DNA of 59,175 bases. Source: Lachnospiraceae bacterium (GTDB taxonomy: Bacteria; Bacillota; Clostridia; Lachnospirales; Lachnospiraceae). This document shows, piece by piece, positions 9,031 through 18,364 of this stretch. Numbering within the stretch: the first letter of the stretch is position 1; each line of letters begins with the position of its first letter. The translations under genes and the position numbers were made by a program. The notes below the pieces were generated by a model that was not told where the DNA came from, did no database searches, and saw only the letters and a list, made by a program, of their open reading frames with translations. The stretch lies in assembly GCA_022791575.1 (NCBI GenBank), contig JAAVZI010000024.1:1-59175 (forward strand), read 5' to 3'.

Positions 9031-9365
9031 CAAAATCTGCACTGTTTGAATGGTTTAAAAAATTATTTTTATCGTATTCGCGGTAAATGTATTTTAACTC
9101 TTCTGCTGCCCCATACTTATTCTTCTGCTCTTCGAGCATCCGAGAAGTCTTATGATAGAGCTGTTCCTGTACGGAACACAATACTTCGCAAAAAAGCGCT
9201 TCTTTTGATTCAAAAAACAGATAAAACGCCCCTTGGAAATGCCTGCCCGCAAAGTTCATCTACGCTGGTTTTCTTATAGCCATTCTGCGTCCAGCTGCGC
9301 CTGCAGGCTTCCAATAAATTCTTTTTGATCGTTTCTTTCTCCCGCTCAGTACAACTTCTTGCCAT
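9002..9365 (-). pseudogene. TetR/AcrR-family regulator remnant, frameshifted and truncated
   Basis: The first part from an ATG at 9365 (AAGGAG upstream) reads MARSCTEREKETIKKNLLEA and continues to TSVDELCGQA, a TetR helix-turn-helix. The continuing signature GAFYLFFESKEALFCEVL appears only in the next frame. Compared with the family pattern (DELC-xxAGISKGAFY), about 5 bases are missing near 9235-9250. The second frame ends at 9002, far short of a normal 190-residue TetR protein, where it abuts the DUF4180 remnant. A deletion probably fused the two genes. Confidence 0.75.
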
Positions 9366-9449
9366 AGATTTCTTCTCCTTTTGCGACTCATAATACTGAA
9401 CCACTTGAATCACGACAATGTAATCCTGGTTTCTCTTTTTATCTTTATA

Positions 9450-9505
9450 TCACTTAGCTACTTGCGAATGTCTTATTCAAAGCAGAGTGTTTGAACAAAG
9501 TAGCT
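9450..9505 (+). repeat. Left-end fragment of the interspersed palindromic repeat
   Basis: TTGCGAATGTCTTATTCAAA and then GAGTGTTTGAACAA match the left end of the full copies at 16520 and 49288. The copy breaks off where its stem arm would start. Confidence 0.5.
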
Positions 9506-9548
9506 CTCGATTTACCAGCCACTGCGGTCTATCACAGCTGAAACAATA

Positions 9549-9640
9549 CAAAACGGTTGAAAAATCAAAGATAACAATCGCTTGCACCACTGTTCAGCGG
9601 TTTTGTCATCGATGATTTTTCAACCATTCCTAACAAAAAA
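9549..9640. other. Hairpin and codon-like remnant in a 630-base gap
   Basis: GGTTGAAAAATC (9555-9566) pairs perfectly with GATTTTTCAACC (9614-9625) across a 47-base loop. Downstream (about 9645-9782, plus strand) a start-less open frame ends in CGFCYGTQEEKIE-stop, possibly a gene remnant. Nothing else is identifiable between the TetR remnant and the repeat at 9848. Confidence 0.35.
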
Positions 9641-9847
9641 GAGAGGTATTTTACGAAAAAACAAAATATATAGACAATGCTTCACAAACGGCCAAAGCCA
9701 TTGGAAGATTGAATGAGATGTGCCTTAGCAGGTATGATTGTGGCTTTTGCTATGGTACACAGGAAGAAAAAATAGAATAAAATAAGGACTTTTTAGAGAT
9801 TAAATAGTATAGAATATGATAAAGCTTTTCTTATACAATCAGGTAAG

Positions 9848-10047
9848 TTATAGACATTTGCCAAACTTTATTTTCACAGCCAAAGTTTGAGCAAAACATA
9901 CAAAAATAAAACGAATGAAATGCTGACACCAGGACTCCTCCCAGCAAAGCTGGGCCCCTCCTCATGTCGTATCTCCTCATATCGTATTCCCGTCATATCC
10001 AATCAACATCGCTAAACGGAATCTTTGTATGTTTTGTTCAAACTCAC
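9848..10047 (-). repeat. Interspersed palindromic repeat, reverse copy with a three-unit insert
   Basis: The copy is in reverse orientation. Stem arms CAAAACATACAAA (9892-9904) and TTTGTATGTTTTG (10024-10036) are perfectly complementary. Between them lies the insert with hairpin CCCAGC-ttt-GCTGGG and three ATACGAYATGAGGAG-like units (read on the minus strand). The outer left end is cut off 2 bases from the stop of the next gene at 10049, so the element directly follows that gene's 3' end. Confidence 0.75.
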
Positions 10048-10048
10048 T

Positions 10049-10648
10049 TCACTCCATCCATTTTTTCAGAAGCTCTACACATCCATCAATTCCCATTTTT
10101 CCACTGTTCAAAATGAGATCATACTCATTAAACTCTTTCCACTCTACAGAAGTATTGGCTTTATAATAATTGGCTCTTTTTTTATCAAATTTCTTCAAAA
10201 CCCGTTCTGCCTCTGTCTGCGGAATACCATATTCACTGATTGCCCTCTTGATCCGGAAATCATGTTCTGCATGAATAAATACCCGTAACACATCTTTTCT
10301 ATCTTTAAACGCCTGCGCCGCACAGTGTCCGATAAAAATACCCGGCCCAGCTGCTGCATAGTCATGAATCACTTTCTGTTCTTCCAGATAAATACTGGTC
10401 TCAGCAGAAGCCAGATTCGCTTGTCCGGTATCCATTCTGCTCATTAAATATACAGAATAAAGAAAACTGTTTGTTGCTTTTTCCTCATAATGATCCAGCT
10501 GTTCTATCGGCACATGGTACTTATTGGCAACTGTTTCCAGTATCTGTCTGCCATAACAAGGAATTCCCAATTCCTGTGACAACCGCTCACTAATCTGCGT
10601 CCCGCCGCTTCCATATTCACGCTCCATTACAAGATAATGATATCTCAT
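10049..10648 (-). CDS. Cytidylate kinase-like family protein, 199 aa
   Basis: The N-terminus EREYGSGGTQISERLSQEL is the glycine-rich nucleotide loop of the cytidylate-kinase-like (Cytidylate_kin2) family, which replaces the usual P-loop. Further features are the conserved GPGIFIGHCAAQAF segment (about 103-116) and a lid-like DFRIKRAISEYG near 130. These proteins are predicted nucleoside-phosphate kinases; the substrate is not established. The ATG at 10648 has GGAGG eight bases upstream. It seems monocistronic. Confidence 0.85.
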   Translation of the reverse strand: MRYHYLVMEREYGSGGTQISERLSQELGIPCYGRQILETVANKYHVPIEQLDHYEEKATNSFLYSVYLMSRMDTGQANLASAETSIYLEEQKVIHDYAAAGPGIFIGHCAAQAFKDRKDVLRVFIHAEHDFRIKRAISEYGIPQTEAERVLKKFDKKRANYYKANTSVEWKEFNEYDLILNSGKMGIDGCVELLKKWME

Positions 10649-10832
10649 TTTAATCGCCTCCTGATAATTTTTTAAGATATTTATTCCAACTGTTTGTTAT
10701 ATAAACTTGTATAAATCCTCCCCTTCTCATAAATGTTTCACAATTGCCGCTCTCCACAATATTTCTATCTTTCATCATCCCCTTACAATGACCCAAGCTT
10801 TTCATCCTCTCACCAAAAATATTCTGACCGTT

Positions 10833-11876
10833 TTATATAGTTCCCTTATAAAACCGTATGGTAAACCTAGCACCTGTCTGGCCATTTGCGCTCCGGGCAG
10901 ACTGCCGGAATTCTACTGCCCGTCCCAGATTTTCTGCCTTCACAGTGCCCTTCTGCCCAACAATAATCATCCGTGCCAAAGCAAGTCCAATACCAAAGCT
11001 TTTCTCATCGGAATTCCTGCCTTTATAAAACCGTTCAAAGATATGCGGCAGATCTTCTTTGGCAATTCCCTTCCCATTATCCTCAATCCGAATCTCCGTA
11101 AAAAGGGCATTGCTTTCGGCATGAATGGAGATCGTACCTCCATCTCCTGTATGTTCCATACAATTCTTGATAATATTCAGTATCGCTTCACAGGTCCAGG
11201 CAATATCCCCGGTAAACTCGCCGTCTGCCTCGATTTCTAAGGTTTGTCCCCGAAGCTCCATCGGCACAAGAATAGGAGACGCTGCCCTTTGCAGCAACTC
11301 TTTTATTGGCAGAATCTCTTCCTTAAATACTACCGTTCCCGCATCCAACCTGGAAATCTTTAAAAGTGCCGTAATCAGCCAATCAATCCGTGAAAGCAGT
11401 TCGTATAATTCATGAATCAGCTCCTGCCTTCGTTCCCTAGATAAATGGGATTCCAAAAGCAATGACAATACCAAATTAATTGAAGTCAACGGCGTTCGAA
11501 TCTGATGGGAAATATCCGCAATGGAATCCGCAAGATAGATCTTATCCTCCCTTAAACGCTGTTGCTGTTCACGCAGACGGACTGTCATTTTATAAATTTC
11601 GCATTGTAGAATTGCCAGCTCCCCTTCTGCATATTTCTTAAGGGAAATCCGGCTTTCCTCATGCAGAATCCGGTCAATGTCAGCAGAAAGCTCGGCGATT
11701 CTCCTATACCGCCTGTATGTAATCAGGAAAAACAGCAGCACAAAAAGCAGACAGACTGCAGACATCAACACTCCAAACCGCCTATTCCAGCTCCAGGCTG
11801 TCCCAGCCGCCAGAATGGATAAAACCAGATACAAAATCAGACTTCTTCTAATTTCGGAATTTCGTAAAAATTTCAT
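10833..11876 (-). CDS. Intramembrane-type sensor histidine kinase, 347 aa
   Basis: Two adjacent helices (about 12-30 and 35-54) with almost no extracytoplasmic loop, as in intramembrane-sensing kinases. H-box DISHQIRTPLTSINLVLSLL, N-box NIIKNCMEHT, G1 EDNGKGI, F-box FERFYKGR, G2 GIGLALARMI. Near the C-terminus an extra segment of about 17 residues (GRAVEFRQSARSANGQT) interrupts the usual final strand ARFTIRF; it could be a small insertion. It overlaps the regulator by one base. No transporter lies beside it, so its target is unknown. Confidence 0.88.
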   Translation of the reverse strand: MKFLRNSEIRRSLILYLVLSILAAGTAWSWNRRFGVLMSAVCLLFVLLFFLITYRRYRRIAELSADIDRILHEESRISLKKYAEGELAILQCEIYKMTVRLREQQQRLREDKIYLADSIADISHQIRTPLTSINLVLSLLLESHLSRERRQELIHELYELLSRIDWLITALLKISRLDAGTVVFKEEILPIKELLQRAASPILVPMELRGQTLEIEADGEFTGDIAWTCEAILNIIKNCMEHTGDGGTISIHAESNALFTEIRIEDNGKGIAKEDLPHIFERFYKGRNSDEKSFGIGLALARMIIVGQKGTVKAENLGRAVEFRQSARSANGQTGARFTIRFYKGTI

Positions 11877-12550
11877 TACACATCAACCTTATATCCCAGT
11901 CCGCGGACTGTTTTAATCACTGCAGGATTCTGCGGATCGTCTTCAATCTTTTCCCTCAGCCGCTTAATATACACAGTCAGGGTATTATCGTTCACATACT
12001 CCCCTGCGATATTCCAGATTGCTTCGAGCAGCTGTGTCCTTGAAAGTACCGCCCCACGGTTGTTAATGAATACCAGCAGCAGACGGTATTCCAATGCTGA
12101 CAGAAATAGATCCTCTCCATTCTTTGTAGCAACGCCGCGGACCGTATCCACTAAGACATTTCCCAGCTGCAGCGTTGTTCCGGTATTCCCAGTTAGACGC
12201 AGTACATTTTTAATGCGGGAAACCAGCTCTCTTGGACGAAACGGCTTGGCAATGTAATCATCTGCTCCTAGATTAAAGCCAGTAACCGTGCTGTACTCAT
12301 CTCCTGATGCCGTCAGAAAAATAACCGGAATCTGATAGTCCGCCTTAATTGCCGAACAGACTGCAAATCCATTTCCATCCGACAGAGAAATATCCAGAAG
12401 TACAAGATCAAAGGCTTCCTCGTCAACCATCTCCAACGCTGCCTTCTGCCCATTGGCATGTTGAACGCTGAACCCTTCTGTCCGTAAAAATTCAGTTAAA
12501 TTCGCAATGATACTTTTATCATCTTCTACTAATAAAATCTTAGTCATCAT
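11876..12550 (-). CDS. OmpR-family response regulator, 224 aa
   Basis: Receiver (LLVEDDKS, LVLLDISLSDGNG, DDYIAKPFRP) at residues 1-120 and winged helix at about 130-222 (LEYRLLLVFINN, YIKRLREKIEDD, VRGLGYKVDV). It lies 20 bases after the serine acetyltransferase gene in the same direction and is followed at once by its kinase, so it is probably part of the same transcript that begins with the hybrid kinase at 16419. Confidence 0.9.
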   Translation of the reverse strand: MMTKILLVEDDKSIIANLTEFLRTEGFSVQHANGQKAALEMVDEEAFDLVLLDISLSDGNGFAVCSAIKADYQIPVIFLTASGDEYSTVTGFNLGADDYIAKPFRPRELVSRIKNVLRLTGNTGTTLQLGNVLVDTVRGVATKNGEDLFLSALEYRLLLVFINNRGAVLSRTQLLEAIWNIAGEYVNDNTLTVYIKRLREKIEDDPQNPAVIKTVRGLGYKVDV

Positions 12551-12569
12551 CTTCTCCAGATCGCATCCA

Positions 12570-13493
12570 TCACTCCCAGATGCTCAGTGCAGCCTCCCGG
12601 CTCTTGGTCTGCCGGAATTTCATTTCCGGTGTTTTGACAGTCACCCTGGTTCCCGCTGCAACCGATTCTGTAATAAATGCATTTCCACCAATTACCGAAT
12701 CTCGGCCGATTACGGTCTCACCGCCAAGGATACTGGAACCAGAATAAATCGTTACATGATCTTCAATGGTTGGATGGCGCTTTACACCCGCCAGCTGCTG
12801 GCCGCTCCTTGTAGACAGGGCACCGAGTGTTACACCTTGATAGATTTTTACATGATTGCCGATCCTTGTTGTCTCACCAATTACTACGCCAGTTCCATGG
12901 TCAATAAAGAAATATTCGCCGATTCTGGCGCCGGAATTAATGTCAATACCAGTCTTGGCATGGGCATATTCGGTCATAATTCTAGGAATAAACGGCACTT
13001 TCTGCACATACAGCTCATGGGCAATCCGATAGACACAGATGGCAAATAGACCTGGATAGGAGAAAATAACATCTTCATGGCTTAATGCCGCCGGATCTCC
13101 TTCAAACGCCGCCTGTACATCTTTCAGCAGCATCTTTTGAATATAAGGCAGTTTTTCAAAAAAAGTATTGCAGATTTCTTCGGCCTGCTCATGGCAGGTT
13201 CCAAATTTTTCGCATTTATAGGAAAGCGCAGCTGACACCTGCTGATAGAGCGCCTCATAAATGCAGGTCAGAGAATTGCCGATAAAGTACTCTGGGTTGG
13301 AATCCGTAATATTTTCCTCTCCATAATAGCCAGGGAATAGCACGCGCCTAAGTTCATTTACCATATCTATAATTACTTTGCGGTTCGGCAGATGCTTCAT
13401 ATCCTGGTTTACAAACAGCGGCTCATCCGTGCACTGTCTGGTCAGTGCCAGAGCAGCACGGCTGACAGTCTCTTTCTTATCCATCTTTTTCAA
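12570..13493 (-). CDS. cysE: Serine O-acetyltransferase (CysE/EpsC type), 307 aa
   Basis: Makes O-acetyl-L-serine from serine and acetyl-CoA, the first step of cysteine synthesis. A helical N-terminal half (to about 185) is followed by a left-handed beta-helix of hexapeptide repeats: INSGARIGEYFFIDHGTG, VVIGETTRIGNHVKIYQG, then VTLGALS. The catalytic region HAKTGIDIN and DHGTG is intact. The longest frame starts at a TTG at 13493 beside AGGAGG; the ATG three codons later is also possible. It overlaps the hybrid kinase gene by 17 bases, an unusual neighbour for a metabolic enzyme. Confidence 0.92.
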   Translation of the reverse strand: MKKMDKKETVSRAALALTRQCTDEPLFVNQDMKHLPNRKVIIDMVNELRRVLFPGYYGEENITDSNPEYFIGNSLTCIYEALYQQVSAALSYKCEKFGTCHEQAEEICNTFFEKLPYIQKMLLKDVQAAFEGDPAALSHEDVIFSYPGLFAICVYRIAHELYVQKVPFIPRIMTEYAHAKTGIDINSGARIGEYFFIDHGTGVVIGETTRIGNHVKIYQGVTLGALSTRSGQQLAGVKRHPTIEDHVTIYSGSSILGGETVIGRDSVIGGNAFITESVAAGTRVTVKTPEMKFRQTKSREAALSIWE

Positions 13494-16419
13494 TAACCTC
13501 CTCGATTAAAGTATAGGCCTCTTCATATTCATATTCGTCTATGTAGTCAAATATTTCTTTGTATCGTTCTTTTAATGTATGTTCTTTGTAGGAATAGGTC
13601 TTTAACTCATTTGCAACCTTTTCAATCTCTGTAGTGATAGATATCTCTAATTTATCCTTTAATTTGCATAAAAGTTCAGACAAATTCTCCTGTTTAATCT
13701 CTTCCATTGTGTTTTTATGCAGCTTCTTACTGTTCTCGCCAATACTGACCTCCTCAAAATAATCACTTAATTCATCCAGAATTGCCTGATACTGAGCAAG
13801 GATACGCTCATGATTCTTCTGAATATATTCCAGCCGTTCTTTCTTAACTGCAGCTTCCATCATCTTAGCCTGCGTAGACATTTTTTCTGCACCAATATTT
13901 AACGAAGTACTTTTAAGAGCATGTACTAATATTCCATAAGTTTTCCAATCCTCCGCTTTCCTTGCACGGTCCAGATCTTCTACATTCTTCCTGCCGGTAT
14001 TCAGATACTGTTTCATAATTCCTTGAAGCATTTCTGTGTTGTTATCCGTATAGACAAGTCCAGTACGCACATTGATGTGCTTAAATCCGGCCATATCTGC
14101 CCATTCCTCTCCGGTAATCTCAGAAATCTCGGCTTTCTGCAGCTGTACCAGCTCCTCCGGCAGATATTTCACAAGCATTTGTTCCAAACTCACGCTTTTT
14201 ACCGGCTTTTTCAGATAATCATCAAATCCACTGGCCAGATAAGTCTCTCTTGCACCTGCAACTGCATTGGCAGTTAACGCAATGACTACTGCCTCCAAAG
14301 ACCGGTTATTCTCCATGGTTTTCAGCATGTGCAATGTCTCTATTCCATCCATTTCCGGCATCATATGGTCCATTAGAATAATATGATATTTCTTTCTAGT
14401 TACCTTTTCCAGACATTCTGCACCGCTGTGCGCCACATCTACTTGCATCTTGGTACGCTTTAACAGCGCCTTAACCACTTCCAGATTCACATTGGTGTCA
14501 TCTACAACCAGAATCTGTGCTTCCGGAGCATACAGGCTTCTAGCCTCCCTGCCAGATTCCAGCACAACAAGACTGTTATACCATTCATTAAAGTCCCCTA
14601 CCAGTGTTTTATTTCTGACATGCTGAGGAATGGTAAAGGAAAATGCAGAACCTTTGCCATATTCACTTTCTACATCAACCTCTCCGCCCATAGCAGCCAC
14701 AATATTTCTGGCAATGGTAAGTCCCAGCCCCAGTCCTGAGATAGAACGGTTTTCCTTCAGATTTACTCGGTCAAACGCCCGGAACATTTTGCTGTGGTCC
14801 TCTTTACGGATACCAATTCCGGTATCCTCCACTACTACCGTCAGATTAATTGTTTCCTCATCTTTGTATTCTCCCCACATACGAAGAATAATCCGGCCTT
14901 CTTTTGTGAACTTTTCTGCATTTGACAAGAAATTATTGATAATCTGGCGAATTCGAACCTCATCTCCCCACAGACAGTTCGGCAGTTCAGGATCGATGAC
15001 GCATTCAAGCTCCAGATGCTTGTTCTTAATCCGTTCCTTGACCATTTCCATGATCTGACCAGTCATTTTTCGAATCTCATAATCTACGTTAAGCATTTCC
15101 AGCCGGCCGTCCTCCATCTTGGACATATCCAGAATATCATTTACCATATTAATCATGGAATTGGCTGCATCCTTAATGTTATCCGCATATTCCAGCATTC
15201 CTGGTTCCTTTGACTCTCTGAGTATCATCTCTCCCATTCCCAGAATGACATTCAGCGGTGTCCGAATCTCATGGGACATATTAGCAAGAAATTCCGACTT
15301 GGCCTGATTGGCAATTTCTGCTCGACTGCGGCTTTCTTCCAGTTTATGAAGCATAACATACTGTCTGGAAATATTGTTAACGGTCAAAATTGCATACACA
15401 CAATCTCCATACTGGTCGTATACCACATTATATTTAATTCCACAGACAATCCGGTTTTTCTTACAAGTAACACTCACTTCATAGTGTTTCTTCCTCTTCT
15501 TCACTTCATCTTCAAAACGGGTTTTTAAAGAAAAGAAAGAATTGGCTACAATCTCATCTAAAAATTGTCCCAGAAGCTCTTCCATTTCCATTTCAAAAAA
15601 CCGGCAGGCATATCGATTGGCCGCCTGGATTGTATGATCCCTTTGAATAATCAACACAGGCATCGGAACCGATTCATAGATATGTCTAGCTGCCATTTCC
15701 ACATTAATGCTCATATCTTCGACTTCTTTTCGAACCCGGTAAAGCATCCCCATAACAACACTGACGGCAATGGCTGCTGCCGGGAAGGAATAACCGCCTG
15801 CGGCTGGGATTATAGCTTCTGTGAACAGTCCGGCAGTCAATAGAAACAACATGTGGGTTAACTGATTTAATAACCGCTTATCCCGCTTTAAAGACGTAGG
15901 TTTCCACTTTCTAAATATCAAACTGCCAAGCTGCAGCAACAGCATAATGGCACTGCATATGTATAGGATCAGCCATGGGTTATGGCTTCCGGTATATGCC
16001 ATGCCATAAGGCGCACTCACATATTGCGGATGATACCGGTAAGTAAGACCTGCCATAGATAAGAGCATAAGTATGCAGGAAATGAAATAAAATCTCCTAT
16101 CACTCTTCTTTATATTAGAAAGAAATACGGAATCCATCAGATAACTGGGAAATGTTAGGAACCACAACACATTTCCAATAAATCCTATCCGCAGCAAACC
16201 TGATGCATAATCCGCTTCTTTCATAATCCCCATATATCCGGAACAGAACACCCAAACAGACGCAAATAAATACAGCCACATGGCTCTGCGGTTCAGTTTG
16301 ATCTCCCTGTTCATGCGGTAAATCCGATATCCCATATAAACCATGGCTGACCCGCATCCATTTAATAATACAAAAAGCGCTATTTGCCAGAAATAATCCA
16401 CTTCAACATGATTTAACAT
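13477..16419 (-). CDS. Hybrid histidine kinase with PAS, receiver and Hpt domains, 980 aa
   Basis: About seven membrane helices (1-225) are followed by a PAS domain (about 245-360), HisKA with FLANMSHEIRTPLNVILGMG (about 385), and a HATPase (NNFLSNAEKFTKEG, EDTGIGI, GLGLGLTIARNIVAAMGG). A receiver follows (ILVVDDTNVNLEVV, IILMDHMMPEMDG, LKKP; about 650-765), and then an Hpt domain (LVHALKSTSLNIGAEKM; about 790-890). The last 90 residues are an acidic helical tail. All phosphorelay residues look intact. It begins a minus-strand run with cysE and a regulator/kinase pair. The input signal is unknown; the 7-helix N-terminus suggests a small-molecule or peptide sensor. Confidence 0.92.
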   Translation of the reverse strand: MLNHVEVDYFWQIALFVLLNGCGSAMVYMGYRIYRMNREIKLNRRAMWLYLFASVWVFCSGYMGIMKEADYASGLLRIGFIGNVLWFLTFPSYLMDSVFLSNIKKSDRRFYFISCILMLLSMAGLTYRYHPQYVSAPYGMAYTGSHNPWLILYICSAIMLLLQLGSLIFRKWKPTSLKRDKRLLNQLTHMLFLLTAGLFTEAIIPAAGGYSFPAAAIAVSVVMGMLYRVRKEVEDMSINVEMAARHIYESVPMPVLIIQRDHTIQAANRYACRFFEMEMEELLGQFLDEIVANSFFSLKTRFEDEVKKRKKHYEVSVTCKKNRIVCGIKYNVVYDQYGDCVYAILTVNNISRQYVMLHKLEESRSRAEIANQAKSEFLANMSHEIRTPLNVILGMGEMILRESKEPGMLEYADNIKDAANSMINMVNDILDMSKMEDGRLEMLNVDYEIRKMTGQIMEMVKERIKNKHLELECVIDPELPNCLWGDEVRIRQIINNFLSNAEKFTKEGRIILRMWGEYKDEETINLTVVVEDTGIGIRKEDHSKMFRAFDRVNLKENRSISGLGLGLTIARNIVAAMGGEVDVESEYGKGSAFSFTIPQHVRNKTLVGDFNEWYNSLVVLESGREARSLYAPEAQILVVDDTNVNLEVVKALLKRTKMQVDVAHSGAECLEKVTRKKYHIILMDHMMPEMDGIETLHMLKTMENNRSLEAVVIALTANAVAGARETYLASGFDDYLKKPVKSVSLEQMLVKYLPEELVQLQKAEISEITGEEWADMAGFKHINVRTGLVYTDNNTEMLQGIMKQYLNTGRKNVEDLDRARKAEDWKTYGILVHALKSTSLNIGAEKMSTQAKMMEAAVKKERLEYIQKNHERILAQYQAILDELSDYFEEVSIGENSKKLHKNTMEEIKQENLSELLCKLKDKLEISITTEIEKVANELKTYSYKEHTLKERYKEIFDYIDEYEYEEAYTLIEEVIEKDG

Positions 16420-16519
16420 TTCGCCGACCCCTTAATTTTCAAAATATGTGGTAGTGATAATAGTTTAACATAAAATTCTCGACTTTTCCATCTTTTTATA
16501 TTATACTTTAATTATTGTC

Positions 16520-16665
16520 ATAGATAATTGCGAAAGTCACATTCAAAGCGACGAGTTTGAACAATAGATACAAAAATTCCGCTCAAAAACGTTTTTGATT
16601 CGCTGCATTTTTGTATCTATTGCCCAAACTCTGACTGTAAAATGAGAGTTTTGCAAATGCCTAAT
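16520..16665 (+). repeat. Interspersed palindromic repeat, compact copy without insert
   Basis: A 146-base near-complete palindrome. The ends TAGATAATTGCG and (complement) TTAGGCATTTGC match imperfectly. The inner arms CAATAGATACAAAAAT (16562-16577) and ATTTTTGTATCTATTG (16607-16622) match perfectly. The loop holds CAAAAACGTTTTTG. The 8-base direct repeat TTATTGTC flanks it at 16512-16519 and 16666-16673, a possible target-site duplication. It lies between divergent genes. Confidence 0.85.
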
Positions 16666-16693
16666 TTATTGTCGATTCGAAAGGAGAATTGTA

Positions 16694-17722
16694 ATGAGTT
16701 TTGATTTTATGAAAAAACTTCCGACACCGGAAGAGATTCGAGCTGCTTATCCCATGTCGGAGCAGGCAAAAGCTGTGAAAAGCGAACGCGATCGTATGAT
16801 TCGGGAAATTATTACCGGAGAATCTGATAAATTCCTAGTTATTATCGGCCCCTGCTCTGCCGATAATGAAGATGCCGTCTGTGATTATATCAACCGTCTG
16901 GCAGATATACAGAAGACAGTCAGCGATAAACTGGTACTGGTTCCCCGCATTTATACCAATAAGCCACGGACTACCGGAGAAGGCTATAAAGGAATTCTCC
17001 ATCAGCCTGATCCAGAAAAAGCGCCGGATCTTCTCAATGGTCTGATTGCAATCCGTAAAATGCATATGCGTGCCATCAATGAAACCGGCCTAACGGCTGC
17101 TGATGAAATGCTTTATCCTGAAAACTGGCGTTATTTGTCGGACATCCTCTCTTATGTAGCTGTCGGTGCACGTTCTGTTGAAAACCAGCAGCACCGTCTG
17201 ACGATCAGCGGTATTGATGTTCCGGCTGGTATGAAGAATCCAACGAGCGGGGATTTCTCTGTAATGCTGAACTCTGTTGTCGCAGCGCAGGGCGGACACC
17301 ACTTTATTTACCGCAACTGGGAAGTGAAAACAGATGGCAATCCGCTGACCCACGTGATTCTTCGCGGCGCTGTCAACAAACATGGCAACAGCATTCCCAA
17401 TTATCACTATGAAGATCTGCAGCGTCTTCTGGAAATGTATTCTGCCCGGAATCTGGAGAATCCGGCTGCTCTAGTGGATGCGAATCATTCCAATTCTGGC
17501 AAACAGCATATGGAACAAATTCGCATTGTGAAAGAAGTACTTCACAGCAGAAAGGCTTCTCATGATATTCATAAACTGGTGAAAGGAGTTATGATTGAAA
17601 GTTATATTGAAGGCGGCTGCCAGAAAGTGGGCGAGCATGTTTACGGAAAATCCATTACCGATCCCTGTCTGGGGTGGGAGGATTCTGTTGAATTAATGAA
17701 AATGATTGCCGACTTGTGTTAG
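16694..17722 (+). CDS. aroF: 3-deoxy-7-phosphoheptulonate (DAHP) synthase, class I, 342 aa
   Basis: First enzyme of the shikimate pathway: condenses phosphoenolpyruvate with erythrose 4-phosphate. Class I signature IIGPCSADN near residue 52 and LVPRIYTNKPRTTGEGYKG at about 82-100. VGARSVENQQHR, GNSIPNYHYEDL and VDANHSNSGKQHMEQ cover the other active-site strands. Length and N-terminal extension fit the AroG/AroF/AroH group. The ATG at 16694 follows AAAGGAG. It stands alone, divergent from the hybrid kinase; aroA is 32 kb away. Confidence 0.93.
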   Translation: MSFDFMKKLPTPEEIRAAYPMSEQAKAVKSERDRMIREIITGESDKFLVIIGPCSADNEDAVCDYINRLADIQKTVSDKLVLVPRIYTNKPRTTGEGYKGILHQPDPEKAPDLLNGLIAIRKMHMRAINETGLTAADEMLYPENWRYLSDILSYVAVGARSVENQQHRLTISGIDVPAGMKNPTSGDFSVMLNSVVAAQGGHHFIYRNWEVKTDGNPLTHVILRGAVNKHGNSIPNYHYEDLQRLLEMYSARNLENPAALVDANHSNSGKQHMEQIRIVKEVLHSRKASHDIHKLVKGVMIESYIEGGCQKVGEHVYGKSITDPCLGWEDSVELMKMIADLC

Positions 17723-17759
17723 AACATATGTTTTTTATGATGTTGCTGTTTTGTGCAAT

Positions 17760-17814
17760 GAGATTGGGAGAACCCAGCAAAAATAGAACTATTTTGTTGG
17801 GTTCTCCCAATCTC
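17760..17814 (+). terminator. Long perfect hairpin after aroF, possibly a repeat derivative
   Basis: A 17-bp perfect stem (GAGATTGGGAGAACCCA at 17760-17776 with its complement at 17798-17814) is extended by a G-T pair and CAAAA/TTTTG. It can act as a terminator for aroF, but no T tract follows. The flank CTCTGACTTTGAAA resembles the right end of the interspersed repeat family, so it may be a shortened copy with its own stem sequence. Confidence 0.6.
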
Positions 17815-17956
17815 TGACTTTGAAACGTATTTACAATGATATGATTGAGATGATTATCGATCTATAAAGGTATTGCACCATTTCCCGTTGTCTGCAGTTG
17901 CAATAGATTCGGGAATGCCCGGAAGTCTATTTTTAAATTAAATACTTAATCACTAG

Positions 17957-18364
17957 CTATATCTGTTTCTTAATACGAAGAATATTCTGCCCTTCCTTAT
18001 ATTCATAAGTAATTTCATCCATACTTTTTTTTACTAGATAAATTCCAAGTCCTCCAATCTCCCGTTCCTCCGTGGAAAGAGTTATATCAGGGTCCTCTTT
18101 AGCAAGCGGATCATAGGGCATTCCGTTATCAATAAATGATATGACAACAGAAAGCGGATTCTGCAATATCTCCACACGAACAGTTGCAGGTCCGGTTTGA
18201 GGATTGTACGCATAATTGGCTATATTACCAAACAATTCATCAATTGCGATGTCAATCTGCATCTGCGCCTTCAATGGGCAGGCAAGCGCTTCTAACTGCT
18301 CGTCTACAAAGGCAGTTACACGGCTAATATTTTCAACAGTTGCATCAATGGTTAATTCTTTCAT
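17957..18364 (-). CDS. RsbW/SpoIIAB-like serine kinase (HATPase), 135 aa
   Basis: GHKL ATPase of the anti-sigma kinase type: N-box ELFGNIANYAY, G1 DNGMPYDP, G2 GGLGIYLVKK. Such proteins phosphorylate STAS-domain antagonists and may bind a sigma factor or other target. The ATG at 18364 is used because GGAGG lies seven bases upstream and it overlaps the phosphatase stop (ATGA); the longer frame from 18430 has no ribosome site. A STAS protein and a PP2C phosphatase are in the same gene run, making a complete partner-switching set. Confidence 0.88.
   Translation of the reverse strand: MKELTIDATVENISRVTAFVDEQLEALACPLKAQMQIDIAIDELFGNIANYAYNPQTGPATVRVEILQNPLSVVISFIDNGMPYDPLAKEDPDITLSTEEREIGGLGIYLVKKSMDEITYEYKEGQNILRIKKQI

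Noticed and set aside
9951-10008. CRISPR-like short repeats
   Set aside because: The 15-bp units are contiguous, without unique spacers, and there are no cas genes; they belong to the nested insert of the palindromic element.
17760-17814. Riboswitch or T-box after aroF
   Set aside because: It lies downstream of the gene, is a simple perfect hairpin and shows no T-box or riboswitch consensus.
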